Part shown: positions 14,511 to 21,814 of the stretch, piece after piece | Numbering within the stretch: position 1 is the first letter of the stretch | How the letters are laid out: every line of letters starts with the position of its first letter | Source: an uncultured Rhodopila sp. | GTDB taxonomy: Bacteria; Pseudomonadota; Alphaproteobacteria; Acetobacterales; Acetobacteraceae | Direction of reading: 5' to 3' | DNA: 32,582 nucleotides | Assembly: GCA_903932145.1 (NCBI GenBank) | Contig: CAIZFE010000084.1 | Span: forward strand, 1-32,582 | The notes under the pieces: generated by a model | What the model saw: the letters and a program-made list of their open reading frames with translations, nothing else | What the model was told of the DNA's origin: nothing | Databases searched by the model: none | Made by a program: the position numbers and the translations under genes

Positions 14511-14668
14511 AAATACAGACGAAAACCGGGATTATATCAACCGGCTTAACGGCTCACTCCTCGTTCGATCGTAAGCACCAGCGTCAACTCGAACAGAATA
14601 TTGCAATCGAGAAGGATCATTTATCAGAGGCCGGCAGCGCCACAAAGCCGCCCGGGAACAGATGCTGA
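14507..14668 (+). CDS. Small ORF translationally coupled to the molybdoenzyme (53 aa)
   Basis: Not recognised. The ATG overlaps the molybdoenzyme stop as ATGA and is preceded by AAGGAGA, the best ribosome site in this part of the window. The product starts MKIQTKTGIISTGL and is hydrophilic and basic, without membrane segments. Immediately after its stop begins a degenerate permease copy. It may be a genuine small partner, or the surviving first 50 codons of a gene whose remainder was lost when the permease relic arrived. The codons are less GC-rich than those of the neighbours. Confidence 0.5.
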   Translation: MKIQTKTGIISTGLTAHSSFDRKHQRQLEQNIAIEKDHLSEAGSATKPPGNRC

Positions 14669-14689
14669 TCTGCCGGTCGTCATATCCGC

Positions 14690-15095
14690 CTCAACGACGC
14701 CACGAAACGGGAAGGATCGCCGGCGCAACGTTGAAGCACCTGTTCACCGATGGACAAGCATCCGGAACGCTCTTCTGTGGGCGATGTTTTTCCCTGCGTT
14801 CGGCACTACCACAGTCATGGTCCTGCTGACCCCGACGCTGTTCCGGGCGAGCGGCGTTCCGTTGTAGGCTCCGCGATGATGATCGGTTTGCACAATCTGG
14901 TCGGCGTGGGGGCATGGCCAGCGCCGGTCGCCTGGTGGAGCGTTTCGGGCCGCTGATCGTTGGCGCGATACTAAGCCTCGGTTGGCAAGCCCCGAGGATC
15001 CCGGGTGTCATGGCGCTGCTACCGTTTCTGGCCGGGCTTTTCTCCTGGCCCACAGGCTACAGGCGCGCCGAACCCGACTGGTTGCCGTGGCTTGA
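14690..15095 (+). pseudogene. Degenerate partial copy of the AAHS-type MFS permease
   Basis: Homologous at the DNA level to the 3' part of the permease gene at 10471-11811 (from about 11185 to the stop). It has ATGTTTTTCCCTGCGTTCGG for the parental ATGTTCTTCACCGCGTTCGG, and GGTGTCATGGCGCTGCTACC near the end. It lacks the first half of the gene, has several one-base losses (near 14775, 14867, 14909 and 15046), and joins parental 11434-11442 directly to 11665-11673. Both of those parental sites carry CCGCTGATC, so a 231-bp deletion between direct repeats is evident. The parental stop aligns with TGA 15093-15095. Many silent-looking changes show it is an old or imported copy. Confidence 0.8.
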
Positions 15096-15149
15096 GAATG
15101 AAGCCACACCCATCGTTATCTCACGTGTTTTTAATGGCTCGGAGGCAGA

Positions 15150-16060
15150 CTACCGTAACCAATACAGTAGAATTGGCAAAGTGATTACGGACATCATCGT
15201 TGCCATCACGACGGTAGTAGCTGAGCTCTCACCGTAGCTCGTCGTGCCTCGGGCGATCAAAAATGCATTGGCCCCGGTTGGTAATCCGGCGGTCAGAACG
15301 GCGACGGCCAGAGCAAGACCGGTAAAGCCCGTTGCATAACACAGCGCTGCCACAAGCAGAGGCATGATCACGAGTTTTAGCAAAGTTCCCGACAGGCACT
15401 CACGAATAACCTCCCAACTCATCGCCGGGAGCGAAGCGCCCAGGCAGAACAATCCCAGGGGCGGTGCCGCACGTGCCAGAATATCCAGAAAATCCTGCAG
15501 TGGAGCTGGTGTCGAAATGCCTGTAACCCTCCAAAGGAACCCCAATATCACGGTGTTGATGACTGGGTTCTTAAGAAGGCCCCCAATTGTGTCTCTCGCT
15601 GTCGTCGTGCTTCCGGTCTGGCGCTTGCCGCTGATCTCCATCAAAACAACGGAGATTGGGATTAATGTTGCCGTGACTACGATGATGCTGACGAGATGGC
15701 CTAACCCATCCTTACCCCATAAGGACAAAATCAGGGGTACACCGAGAAATGTAACGTTACCGAATGTTGTGTCCAGCGCGAAGACCGCTCTGTGAGCCAG
15801 AGACGAGTCCGCCAACCATCGACCCACCCAAAGAGCAGCGGCGTAAACAAACAGGCAACCGATGAAATAAACGCCACTTACACCAAGCGAAATTTGGAGA
15901 TCTGCCATCAATTCGAATAATAGAGCGGGAATGGGTACATAGAAGGTAAAGCGGCTCAGGATTGCAGAACCGTTGCTGTCCATGAAGTTCCAGAGGATGG
16001 CCGCCTTCCCCAAAGCGATGATCGCGAACAATGGAGCACAATACTGATAATCTGCAGCAT
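15150..16060 (-). pseudogene. AEC-family (auxin efflux carrier type) transporter, 5' end frameshifted
   Basis: A membrane carrier of the AEC family, whose bacterial members move malate, malonate and other carboxylates. The long frame 15150-16031 encodes about ten helices, with NVTFLGVPLIL, the conserved ARAAPPLGLFCLGASL near the second half and GLPTGANAFLIA. That frame has only a TTG at 16031 and lacks the beginning of helix 1. The missing start is found one frame over: ATG at 16060 gives MLQIISIVL, which would join LPLFAIIALGK if one base were added near 16034. A single-base deletion, or a sequencing error, is the simplest reading. The rest of the gene is undamaged, so the loss is recent or only apparent. 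Confidence 0.7.
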
Positions 16061-16153
16061 CTCGGTTTTCCTCGTACGACAGACCTCAATGAGCGCCCGC
16101 CGCTGACATGTTCCATATCGCCCCCTGTCCCGGCGGGACGCAGAAGCCGCACG

Positions 16154-16306
16154 CTATGCCCACAGTATTCTCTCTGTCGTCACCGCGTTAACTGCGTTTG
16201 AAATGGCGGCCCCATCTTCCGTCGCAGCTTTGGCGATACGGGCCATTCTGTCCTGCACATTTCCCGCATCGTTCTGCACAAAACGATCGCCGCGACCGGG
16301 AGGGTA
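16154..16306 (-). other. Possible C-terminal gene fragment between AEC transporter and AraC regulator
   Basis: A 50-codon open stretch with protein-like character (NDAGNVQDRMARIAKAATED, then GAAISNAVNAVTTERILWA, then TAG) but no start, since a TGA lies just upstream in frame. It lies in the 3' wake of the AraC-type gene on the same strand. The helical, alanine-rich composition looks like the end of an enzyme, but I cannot name the family. It fits the general picture of gene debris between 14.7 and 17.6 kb. Low confidence. Confidence 0.25.
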
Positions 16307-16330
16307 TCAAGAGATAGATGATGCAGCGGG

Positions 16331-17242
16331 TTAGGTGCGGAGTACTTTGCGATAAGCTGCCGGCGTAGTGCCGCAGTGTTGCTTGAATAGCCGGGTCATA
16401 TGTTCCTGGTTGGCGAACCCGCAAGCCAATGCGACCTCGACGACGCTGGTATCAGTTTCGCGCAGCAACCGCTTGGCGCGCTCTATTCTCAATTGCATAA
16501 GATATTGATGTGGCGCCTTGCCGATCGTTACGCGGAATTGGCGCGCGAAATGGCTGGGGCTCAATCCGATAGCACCTGCGATCGCCGGGAGATCAATTGA
16601 GCGTTCAAGATTCGCCTGCATGAAGTCGATGGCATTATTCAGCGGGCCGCCCGTCAGGCTCGCGGACGTGTCTCCGGAGCGCGACGCAGGTGACGCTGAG
16701 GAATGCCGTTGAACCAGCCGGGCTGCAATCGCACGCGCAAGATAGTCAACATAAGGAGTTGCCGAGGGGTTCTCGTCGTACCGAGCGTCGCGCACCCCGA
16801 GCATCAGGTATTCGATAAGAGGATCGCTGTCGCCGAGACACGGTAGTATCTCAATATGAGACGGGTCGCCGGCCAGCATGGTCCCTGCGACCTCTTCGAG
16901 CACGGCGCGACGAAGATACAGATGAAGCGTATGCAAAGGCTCGCCAAGCCGGACGCGAAAATCCATGCCACCTGGCATCATGGTCTTGCCGCCCGGCGGA
17001 ATAAGACGACTGTCTTCACCTTTGGGGATTCGCCAATGGACAGTCGCAGGTCCGTCGAGGTGAAGCACAATAAGCTGGTCGTCGACAGCATTGAAAAATC
17101 CCTCGTAAGGGACTTCGCGTTGCACCGATGCATGCAACGAGGACCACCCTCGCGTATCGCTTGATACGCTGATCTCGAACCCGGATTGTAACAAAATTCT
17201 GTGGGTCTCGTGAACGGTAAAGCCGTCAGAAGCACCGGGCAT
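16331..17242 (-). CDS. AraC/XylS family transcriptional regulator
   Basis: A 303-aa regulator. The N-terminal 180 residues form a cupin-like ligand domain (VHWRIPKGEDSRLIPPGGKTMM). The C-terminal 100 residues hold the double helix-turn-helix: first LPAIAGAIGLSPSHFARQF, then the conserved second motif VVEVALACGFANQEHMTRLF followed by the closing GTTPAAYRK, all characteristic of AraC. It is transcribed toward the AEC-family carrier, which lies downstream on the same strand after a 270-bp gap with gene debris, so the carrier may be its target. The codon pattern is less GC-rich than the housekeeping genes that follow, in line with the accessory nature of this stretch. The gene seems intact. Confidence 0.9.
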   Translation of the reverse strand: MPGASDGFTVHETHRILLQSGFEISVSSDTRGWSSLHASVQREVPYEGFFNAVDDQLIVLHLDGPATVHWRIPKGEDSRLIPPGGKTMMPGGMDFRVRLGEPLHTLHLYLRRAVLEEVAGTMLAGDPSHIEILPCLGDSDPLIEYLMLGVRDARYDENPSATPYVDYLARAIAARLVQRHSSASPASRSGDTSASLTGGPLNNAIDFMQANLERSIDLPAIAGAIGLSPSHFARQFRVTIGKAPHQYLMQLRIERAKRLLRETDTSVVEVALACGFANQEHMTRLFKQHCGTTPAAYRKVLRT

Positions 17243-17677
17243 CGCCGCCCCCTTTGAATTATAGCCGAACGAAACTTTCGCTATCGGGGGTCACCCGCTC
17301 AATTTGTTCAAGATCGTACGCTCAGCCCGATTAACAAAGGTGGGCGCCGACAATGCATGAAACGGTTGGTTGGCTGACCCTTTACAGCCGCGTCAGGGCG
17401 CCCGATTTGCGGCCTCATGCGACACTTTCAGCGATTTTCATGGATTTGGCTACATCCAGTTTCTTTCGCCTTTCGCCGGCCTGGCGTCGGCGAGACCGGG
17501 TGAGCAGACCCGGGCGCAATGTTGGGTCCGGGGTGGCAAGCCTCTGGAATCCCGGGTGTCGTGGCACTGATCGCAGCCCGTGCGCTTTTCGAACCACCGC
17601 GGGCTGCCTTCACGATCAAGCGTGACGGCCGGGTGTCCGCGACCTATATACTGCCCCGACCTGACGAAAGCGCATGA
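17243..17677. other. Gene-free interval between araC-type regulator and prfC
   Basis: About 435 bp. Its central part (about 17490-17590) is a second permease relic, listed separately. The remainder shows no gene; a 66-codon open frame at 17370-17570 lacks protein character. Just upstream of prfC, TATACT (17647-17652) could be a -10 element, but the matching -35 is poor. GAAAG (17666-17670) is the prfC ribosome site. Confidence 0.4.
17490..17590 (+). pseudogene. Short relic of an AAHS permease 3' end
   Basis: The string GGGGTGGCAAGCC (about 17531-17543) followed by GGAATCCCGGGTGTCGTGGC matches the end of the permease family: the parent at 11694 has GGGGTGGCAAGCC, and the relic at 15 kb has AGGATCCCGGGTGTCATGGC. 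In a shifted frame it reads GIPGVVALIAARAL. It is closer to the 15-kb relic than to the intact gene. Only about 100 bases are recognisable, so this is tentative. Confidence 0.45.
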
Positions 17678-19219
17678 ATGACCGACCCCGACGCCGAGAT
17701 TGCCCGCCGCCGCACCTTCGCGATCATCTCGCATCCTGACGCCGGAAAAACTACCCTGACGGAGCATCTGCTGCGCGAGGGCGGCGCCATCCAGCTTGCC
17801 GGCAACGTGCGGGCGAAGGGTGAACGGCGGCGCACGCGCTCCGACTGGATGGGGATCGAACGCGACCGTGGCATTTCGGTCGTCACCTCGGTGATGACGT
17901 TCGAATACAAAGGCTGCGTCTTCAACCTGCTGGACACGCCGGGCCACGAAGACTTTTCCGAGGACACCTACCGCACGCTGACCGCCGTGGATGCCGCCGT
18001 GATGGTGATCGACGCCGCGAAAGGTATCGAGGCCCGCACCCGCAAGCTGTTCGAAATCTGCCGCCTGCGCGACATCCCCATCATCACCTTCATCAACAAA
18101 ATGGACCGCGAGGCCCGCGACCCGATCGAGTTGCTGGACGAGGTCGCCTCCACCCTGGCGCTCGACACCTGCCCGGTGACCTGGCCGATCGGCCGAGCTT
18201 CGGAGTTCGCCGGGACGTATGATTTGCGCACGCGGAAGATGCACCTGATCAATGAACTCCCGCAGTCCGATCCGCGCATGCTGGCGGTGGCGGATGAGGT
18301 CGATCTGATCCGCTCCGCCCTGCCTGAATTCGATCTGGAAAGCTTTAACGCGGGCCATTTGACGCCGGTCTATTTTGGCAGCGCGATCAAGGATATCGGG
18401 GTTCGCGATCTGCTGGACGGGCTGGCGGACTACGGGCCTCAGCCGCGCGCGCAACCCGCCGATAAGCGGATGGTCGAGGCGACGGAACCCGGCCTGACCG
18501 CTCTGGTGTTTAAGATTCAGGCCAACATGGACCCGAACCATCGCGACCGGATCGCCTTCGCCCGCGTCTGCTCCGGCCGGCTGGTGCGCGGCATGCGCCT
18601 GAAGCAGGTGCGGACTGGTAAGTCGATCCCGCTGCACGCGCCGCAGTTCTTCTTCGCCCGCGAACGCGAAATCGCAGATGAGGCGTTTGCTGGGGACGTG
18701 GTCGGTATCCCGAACCATGGCACGCTGCGAATCGGCGACACCCTGACCGAGGGCGAGGACATCCAGTTCACCGGCGTCCCCTACTTTGCCCCCGAAATCC
18801 TGCGCCGGGTCCGGCTGGATGACGCCATGAAGGCCAAAAAGCTGCGCCAGGCGCTGGTGGAACTGGCCGAGGAAGGTGTCGTGCAGTTATTCCGTCCGCA
18901 AGATGGATCGGCCCCTCTCGTTGGCGTCGTCGGCACGCTTCAGCTAGACGTCCTACAGGCTCGGCTTGGGGCGGAATACGGCGTGGGAATCGGATTCGAG
19001 GCGTCGTCGTTCTCGCTGGCGCGCTGGATTTCGTCGTCGAACAAGGCGGCGCTGACGAAATTCATCGCGGACAACCGGAATGCGATGGCGGACGACGTCG
19101 ATGGCGATCCGGTTTTCCTGTCCACGTCGACGTTCATGATGCGGCGCGCGGAAGATCTGGCCCCAAGCCTGACGTTCCGGGATATCAAGGATACCCACGC
19201 CGACAAGGTGGCGGCGTAA
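17678..19219 (+). CDS. prfC: Peptide chain release factor 3
   Basis: RF3 is a translational GTPase that ejects RF1 or RF2 from the ribosome after termination. The G domain shows G1 HPDAGKTT (19-26), the switch region RGISVVTSVM, G3 DTPGHED (86-92) and G4 NKMD (140-143), followed by domain 2 and the RF3 C-terminal domain (GVVGTLQLDVLQARLGAEYGVGI). At 513 aa it is of normal length. The ATG at 17678 has GAAAG seven bases upstream; an overlapping earlier ATG at 17674 is out of frame. It is transcribed alone, with old gene debris upstream and lipoprotein genes on the opposite strand downstream. No anomaly. Confidence 0.96.
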   Translation: MTDPDAEIARRRTFAIISHPDAGKTTLTEHLLREGGAIQLAGNVRAKGERRRTRSDWMGIERDRGISVVTSVMTFEYKGCVFNLLDTPGHEDFSEDTYRTLTAVDAAVMVIDAAKGIEARTRKLFEICRLRDIPIITFINKMDREARDPIELLDEVASTLALDTCPVTWPIGRASEFAGTYDLRTRKMHLINELPQSDPRMLAVADEVDLIRSALPEFDLESFNAGHLTPVYFGSAIKDIGVRDLLDGLADYGPQPRAQPADKRMVEATEPGLTALVFKIQANMDPNHRDRIAFARVCSGRLVRGMRLKQVRTGKSIPLHAPQFFFAREREIADEAFAGDVVGIPNHGTLRIGDTLTEGEDIQFTGVPYFAPEILRRVRLDDAMKAKKLRQALVELAEEGVVQLFRPQDGSAPLVGVVGTLQLDVLQARLGAEYGVGIGFEASSFSLARWISSSNKAALTKFIADNRNAMADDVDGDPVFLSTSTFMMRRAEDLAPSLTFRDIKDTHADKVAA

Positions 19220-19318
19220 GACATAAGGCCGTCAACCGATAATGGATCGACCCACAAGCCGCCCGCGTTGGCACAGCACGGACGGCCCTCCTGGTCAGGC
19301 CTCGATCAGAATGGCAGT

Positions 19319-19495
19319 TTACCGATCCGCGGGCGGGTGAAGGACGGGGTCGCTCGCGTCGGGATAATATCCGGGCCGGTGCCCGAACGCGCTGTACTGG
19401 TCGCCCGTATGACGGGCCTGAGTGCAGGCGGTGATCAACGGTAAGGCTGCGGAAAGCGCGGCCATGGTCAGCAAAAGCCGGGCTGTTTTGCACAT
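19319..19495 (-). CDS. Small secreted lipoprotein (58 aa)
   Basis: The sequence MCKTARLLLTMAALSAALPLITAC is a classic lipoprotein signal peptide with the lipobox LITAC (acylated Cys at 24), followed by a 34-residue mature part rich in Tyr, Pro and His (GHRPGYYPDASDPVLHPPADR). The ATG at 19495 is preferred over 19525 because GAAAGG stands eight bases upstream and the signal peptide then begins properly. Function is unknown; the mature part is too short for an enzyme and may be an envelope-anchored peptide. Confidence 0.6.
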   Translation of the reverse strand: MCKTARLLLTMAALSAALPLITACTQARHTGDQYSAFGHRPGYYPDASDPVLHPPADR

Positions 19496-19636
19496 ATGAT
19501 TGGCCTTTCGGGTGACTCCGATCAACCGTACAGGTCACCCCGACCGCGACAGTTACAAGTCGCAACTTGTTGATATAGAATGAAATTGATTTCACCCGGA
19601 TATTTGAGCGGCGTCGTATCGGACCCGTTCTTGTCC

Positions 19637-19753
19637 TGGTATCGCATCAGGGCGATACCATTTCATCATCGTCATGGCCCGGTTGAACCTCGTCCGGGCC
19701 GCCCATGACTCGACGGTGCCGCGATAGTTGGCCCGGACAAGCCGGGCCGTGAC
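19637..19753. repeat. Palindromic intergenic repeat (GGCCCGG...CCGGGCC type)
   Basis: The interval holds a hairpin TGGTATCGC/GCGATACCA (19637-19645 with 19652-19660) and two inverted copies of a GTCATGGCCCGG...CCGGGCC unit (19671-19700 and, on the other strand, 19753-19730). The core GGCCCGGCTTGTCCGGGCC of the second copy recurs exactly at 32546-32564. This looks like a dispersed REP-type repeat. It lies between two small lipoprotein genes and creates a spurious arginine-rich frame. Confidence 0.7.
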
Positions 19754-19811
19754 GAAATGGGTAGTCTGGCGGCCGATTCGCCTGTCTCTTGGGCGTCGCC
19801 TACGCTGGACG

Positions 19812-19973
19812 CTATTTGTTGCCGCTGACCTTGTCGGCGGTATGCGCAATGCCTCTGCCGGCGGCGCTCAGATCCTCACCCACTCCATGCACGGTGTTGC
19901 ATGCGCTGAGAATCGGCGCCACCGTGAGCAGCAGAACCGCCAGAACCCGCCAGAATTTTACGTCGACTCGCAC
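19812..19973 (-). CDS. Entericidin A/B family lipoprotein
   Basis: Entericidins are tiny envelope lipoproteins; in E. coli the EcnA/EcnB pair acts as an antidote/toxin, but most alphaproteobacterial members are uncharacterised. The signal peptide VLAVLLLTVAPILSAC has its lipobox at LSAC, and the mature part NTVHGVGEDLSAAGRGIAHTADK is the family hallmark (NTVxGxGxDLxxAG). The start is taken as GTG 19973 with AAAGGGA seven bases upstream; ATG 19994 is an alternative but includes that ribosome site in the gene. Length about 53 aa, normal. The second small lipoprotein downstream shares strand but not family. Confidence 0.8.
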   Translation of the reverse strand: MRVDVKFWRVLAVLLLTVAPILSACNTVHGVGEDLSAAGRGIAHTADKVSGNK

Positions 19974-20121
19974 GATGGTATCCCTTTGCATCACACTGTG
20001 CCGCGGGTGCTATCCAAGCCCCGGGACGTTGGCAACCCGCACGAAAAGCGGCTGGTCGCGTGTCTTGGCATTCGCGCTTCGATGCGGTTGACTCCGCCCC
20101 GCATCAGGGAAGGACTACAGC

Positions 20122-20574
20122 ATGGCCGGGCTCTATTACGAACAGTTCTCGGTGGGCCAGGAGTTCGCCCATCCCTGGACACGAACGGTCAGCGAGATGG
20201 ACAACACTCTGTTCAGCGCGTTGACCATGAACGTCCAACCGCTACACCTTGACGCGCACTTCGCCGCCGAAACCGAGTTCGGCCAGCGCCTGGTCAATTC
20301 AATCTTCACCCTCGGCCTGATGGTGGGCATGAGCGTGAACGACACAACATTCGGCACCACCGTCGGCAACCTGGGCTTCACCGAGATGAGATTTCCGAAA
20401 CCGGTCTTTCACGGCGACACGTTAAAGGCCCGGACCAAGGTGCTGACCATGCGGGAAAGCCGCTCCCGCCCCGATGTTGGCATTGTCGAATTCGAACACA
20501 CGGCCTGGAATCAGCTTGACGAGATGGTGGCCATTTGCACCCGGCAGGCGATGATGCGAAAGCAGCCGGCATGA
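20122..20574 (+). CDS. MaoC-like hot-dog dehydratase
   Basis: A single hot-dog-fold protein of 150 aa from the MaoC group, which hydrates enoyl-CoA thioesters. The catalytic segment is visible as NVQPLHLDAHFAAETEFGQR, with the Asp and His of the hydratase motif, followed by the FGTTVGNLGF and PKPVFHGDTL strands typical of the fold. The long double-domain form (mesaconyl-CoA hydratase) is excluded by length, so it likely works as a dimer. The ATG at 20122 follows GAAGGA. It forms a two-gene operon with the next small gene through an ATGA overlap, closed by a strong terminator. The exact CoA substrate is not evident. Confidence 0.85.
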   Translation: MAGLYYEQFSVGQEFAHPWTRTVSEMDNTLFSALTMNVQPLHLDAHFAAETEFGQRLVNSIFTLGLMVGMSVNDTTFGTTVGNLGFTEMRFPKPVFHGDTLKARTKVLTMRESRSRPDVGIVEFEHTAWNQLDEMVAICTRQAMMRKQPA

Positions 20575-20723
20575 ACAAGCCACCGCGACAAAAGTCCGAA
20601 ACGAAAACGCCCGCCGAACTGGCACGCGCGGCACGAGAGGCTGCGGCGTTGCGCGCCAATCTGCTGAAGCGGAAGGATCAGGCTCGGCAACGCGAATCCG
20701 CCAAGCCGAAACAGGACCAGTAG
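20571..20723 (+). CDS. Small basic helical protein coupled to maoC-like gene (50 aa)
   Basis: Family not recognised. The ATG at 20571 overlaps the dehydratase stop as ATGA, a typical coupling. The product (MNKPPRQKSETKTPAELARA, then AREAAALRANLLKRKDQARQ) is highly basic and predicted to be one long amphipathic helix with unstructured ends. It ends just before the terminator. The tight coupling suggests it is truly translated. It could bind RNA or the dehydratase, but this is speculation. Confidence 0.65.
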   Translation: MNKPPRQKSETKTPAELARAAREAAALRANLLKRKDQARQRESAKPKQDQ

Positions 20724-20731
20724 CTGAATCA

Positions 20732-20763
20732 AAAACGCCCCGGTCTGACGACCGGGGCGTTTT
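20732..20763. terminator. Strong bidirectional rho-independent terminator
   Basis: Perfect stem ACGCCCCGGTC/GACCGGGGCGT with the four-base loop TGAC, flanked by A-run on the left and T-run on the right (AAAA at 20732-20735, TTTT at 20760-20763). It works in both directions, ending the maoC-like operon on the plus strand and the phasin gene on the minus strand, which converge here. Confidence 0.92.
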
Positions 20764-20785
20764 ATCAAAGCAAGGCGTTAGCGAA

Positions 20786-21508
20786 TTAGGCCGCCTTGGA
20801 GAGCGAGCCAACCGCAACGGAGATGCGGGCGGTGATCGGGGCCAGAGCTTCCTCGGTCAGCTTGCGCGACGCTTCGGTCAGCTTGGTCGTCTCGGCCATC
20901 GCCTTCGTGACGGCGGACTTGCTGTAAGCGGTCTGCAGTTCGATGGCTTCCTTGACCGACTTAACGGACGAGAGCGCCTTGAATGCCGCGACGGACTCTT
21001 CCAGCGAAGCCTTGGCGGATTCGGCGAACTGCTTGTTCAGCTCTTGCACGCCAGCGGCCCAGATCTTGCTGGAAGCGGTGATGGCTTCGAGGTTGTCTTT
21101 GCCAACGGCGACGAAATCGATTTTGCTGTTCAACATGGTTTTCAGTCCTTCTGTGAGGGTAGGAAGCGCCAACATGGCGGGTGGGAAGATAACCGGCGCC
21201 GTAACCGCGGGCGTCGATATGGGGGCGGTCACCACAACGGGTTCGGCAGCGACTTCTGCCGGTACGACAAACGTCTCGGCGACCAATGTCTCGGCGACGG
21301 GCGTCTCGGCGACTGGTGCCGGAGCGACCGTTTCGATCACCGGTGCGGCTGCCGGTGGCGCTACCGCGACAGGTTCCGGCGCGACTTCGACTGGCGTCGG
21401 GGCAGTTTCGGCGATGACGGGTTCGGCTGCGGCCGGTGCAGTTTTGGTCACTGCGGGAGCGGTGACACTCGCCCGGTAGGGAGCTGCCGAGGTCGGCTTT
21501 TTGCTCAT
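20786..21508 (-). CDS. Phasin (PHB granule-associated protein) with long low-complexity N-terminus
   Basis: Phasins coat polyhydroxyalkanoate granules. Residues about 126-240 form the Phasin_2-type helical domain (KIDFVAVGKDNLEAITASSK, then KIWAAGVQELNKQFAESAKA). Residues 1-125 are a low-complexity Ala/Pro/Val/Thr/Glu stretch containing a repeated PVAET/LVAET unit, without a signal peptide. ATG 21508 (MSKKPTSAAP) is chosen because GGAGACAG precedes it; the frame extends to 21664, but that part is not protein-like. It is monocistronic, ending at the shared terminator. The long extension is unusual, as many phasins consist of the helical domain only. Confidence 0.86.
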   Translation of the reverse strand: MSKKPTSAAPYRASVTAPAVTKTAPAAAEPVIAETAPTPVEVAPEPVAVAPPAAAPVIETVAPAPVAETPVAETLVAETFVVPAEVAAEPVVVTAPISTPAVTAPVIFPPAMLALPTLTEGLKTMLNSKIDFVAVGKDNLEAITASSKIWAAGVQELNKQFAESAKASLEESVAAFKALSSVKSVKEAIELQTAYSKSAVTKAMAETTKLTEASRKLTEEALAPITARISVAVGSLSKAA

Positions 21509-21814
21509 CAATCTGTCTCCTGTCAGAGGAAAAGGCCCGGATAGCGGCACCAGATCCTTGCCTCGGGAAGTCCCAGCCAGCGAATTGCTGCACTGCACAA
21601 ACAGGGATTTAAGGCGGGGGCCTCGAACCGTCAAGGAGAAAATGGTGCAGCGCACAATTTTCATAAAATGGCCGATGACGCGTGCGATTGCGCTCCGTCA
21701 GCGTAGCGTTCAGCCGCCCAATCCACCTGTCCTCGCCAACCCGCACGCCGGCTCGGTCAGGCTTCCCGGCGCCGGAACCGACGCCCGCATGACGGGCAAC
21801 TGAGCGGTAACGGC

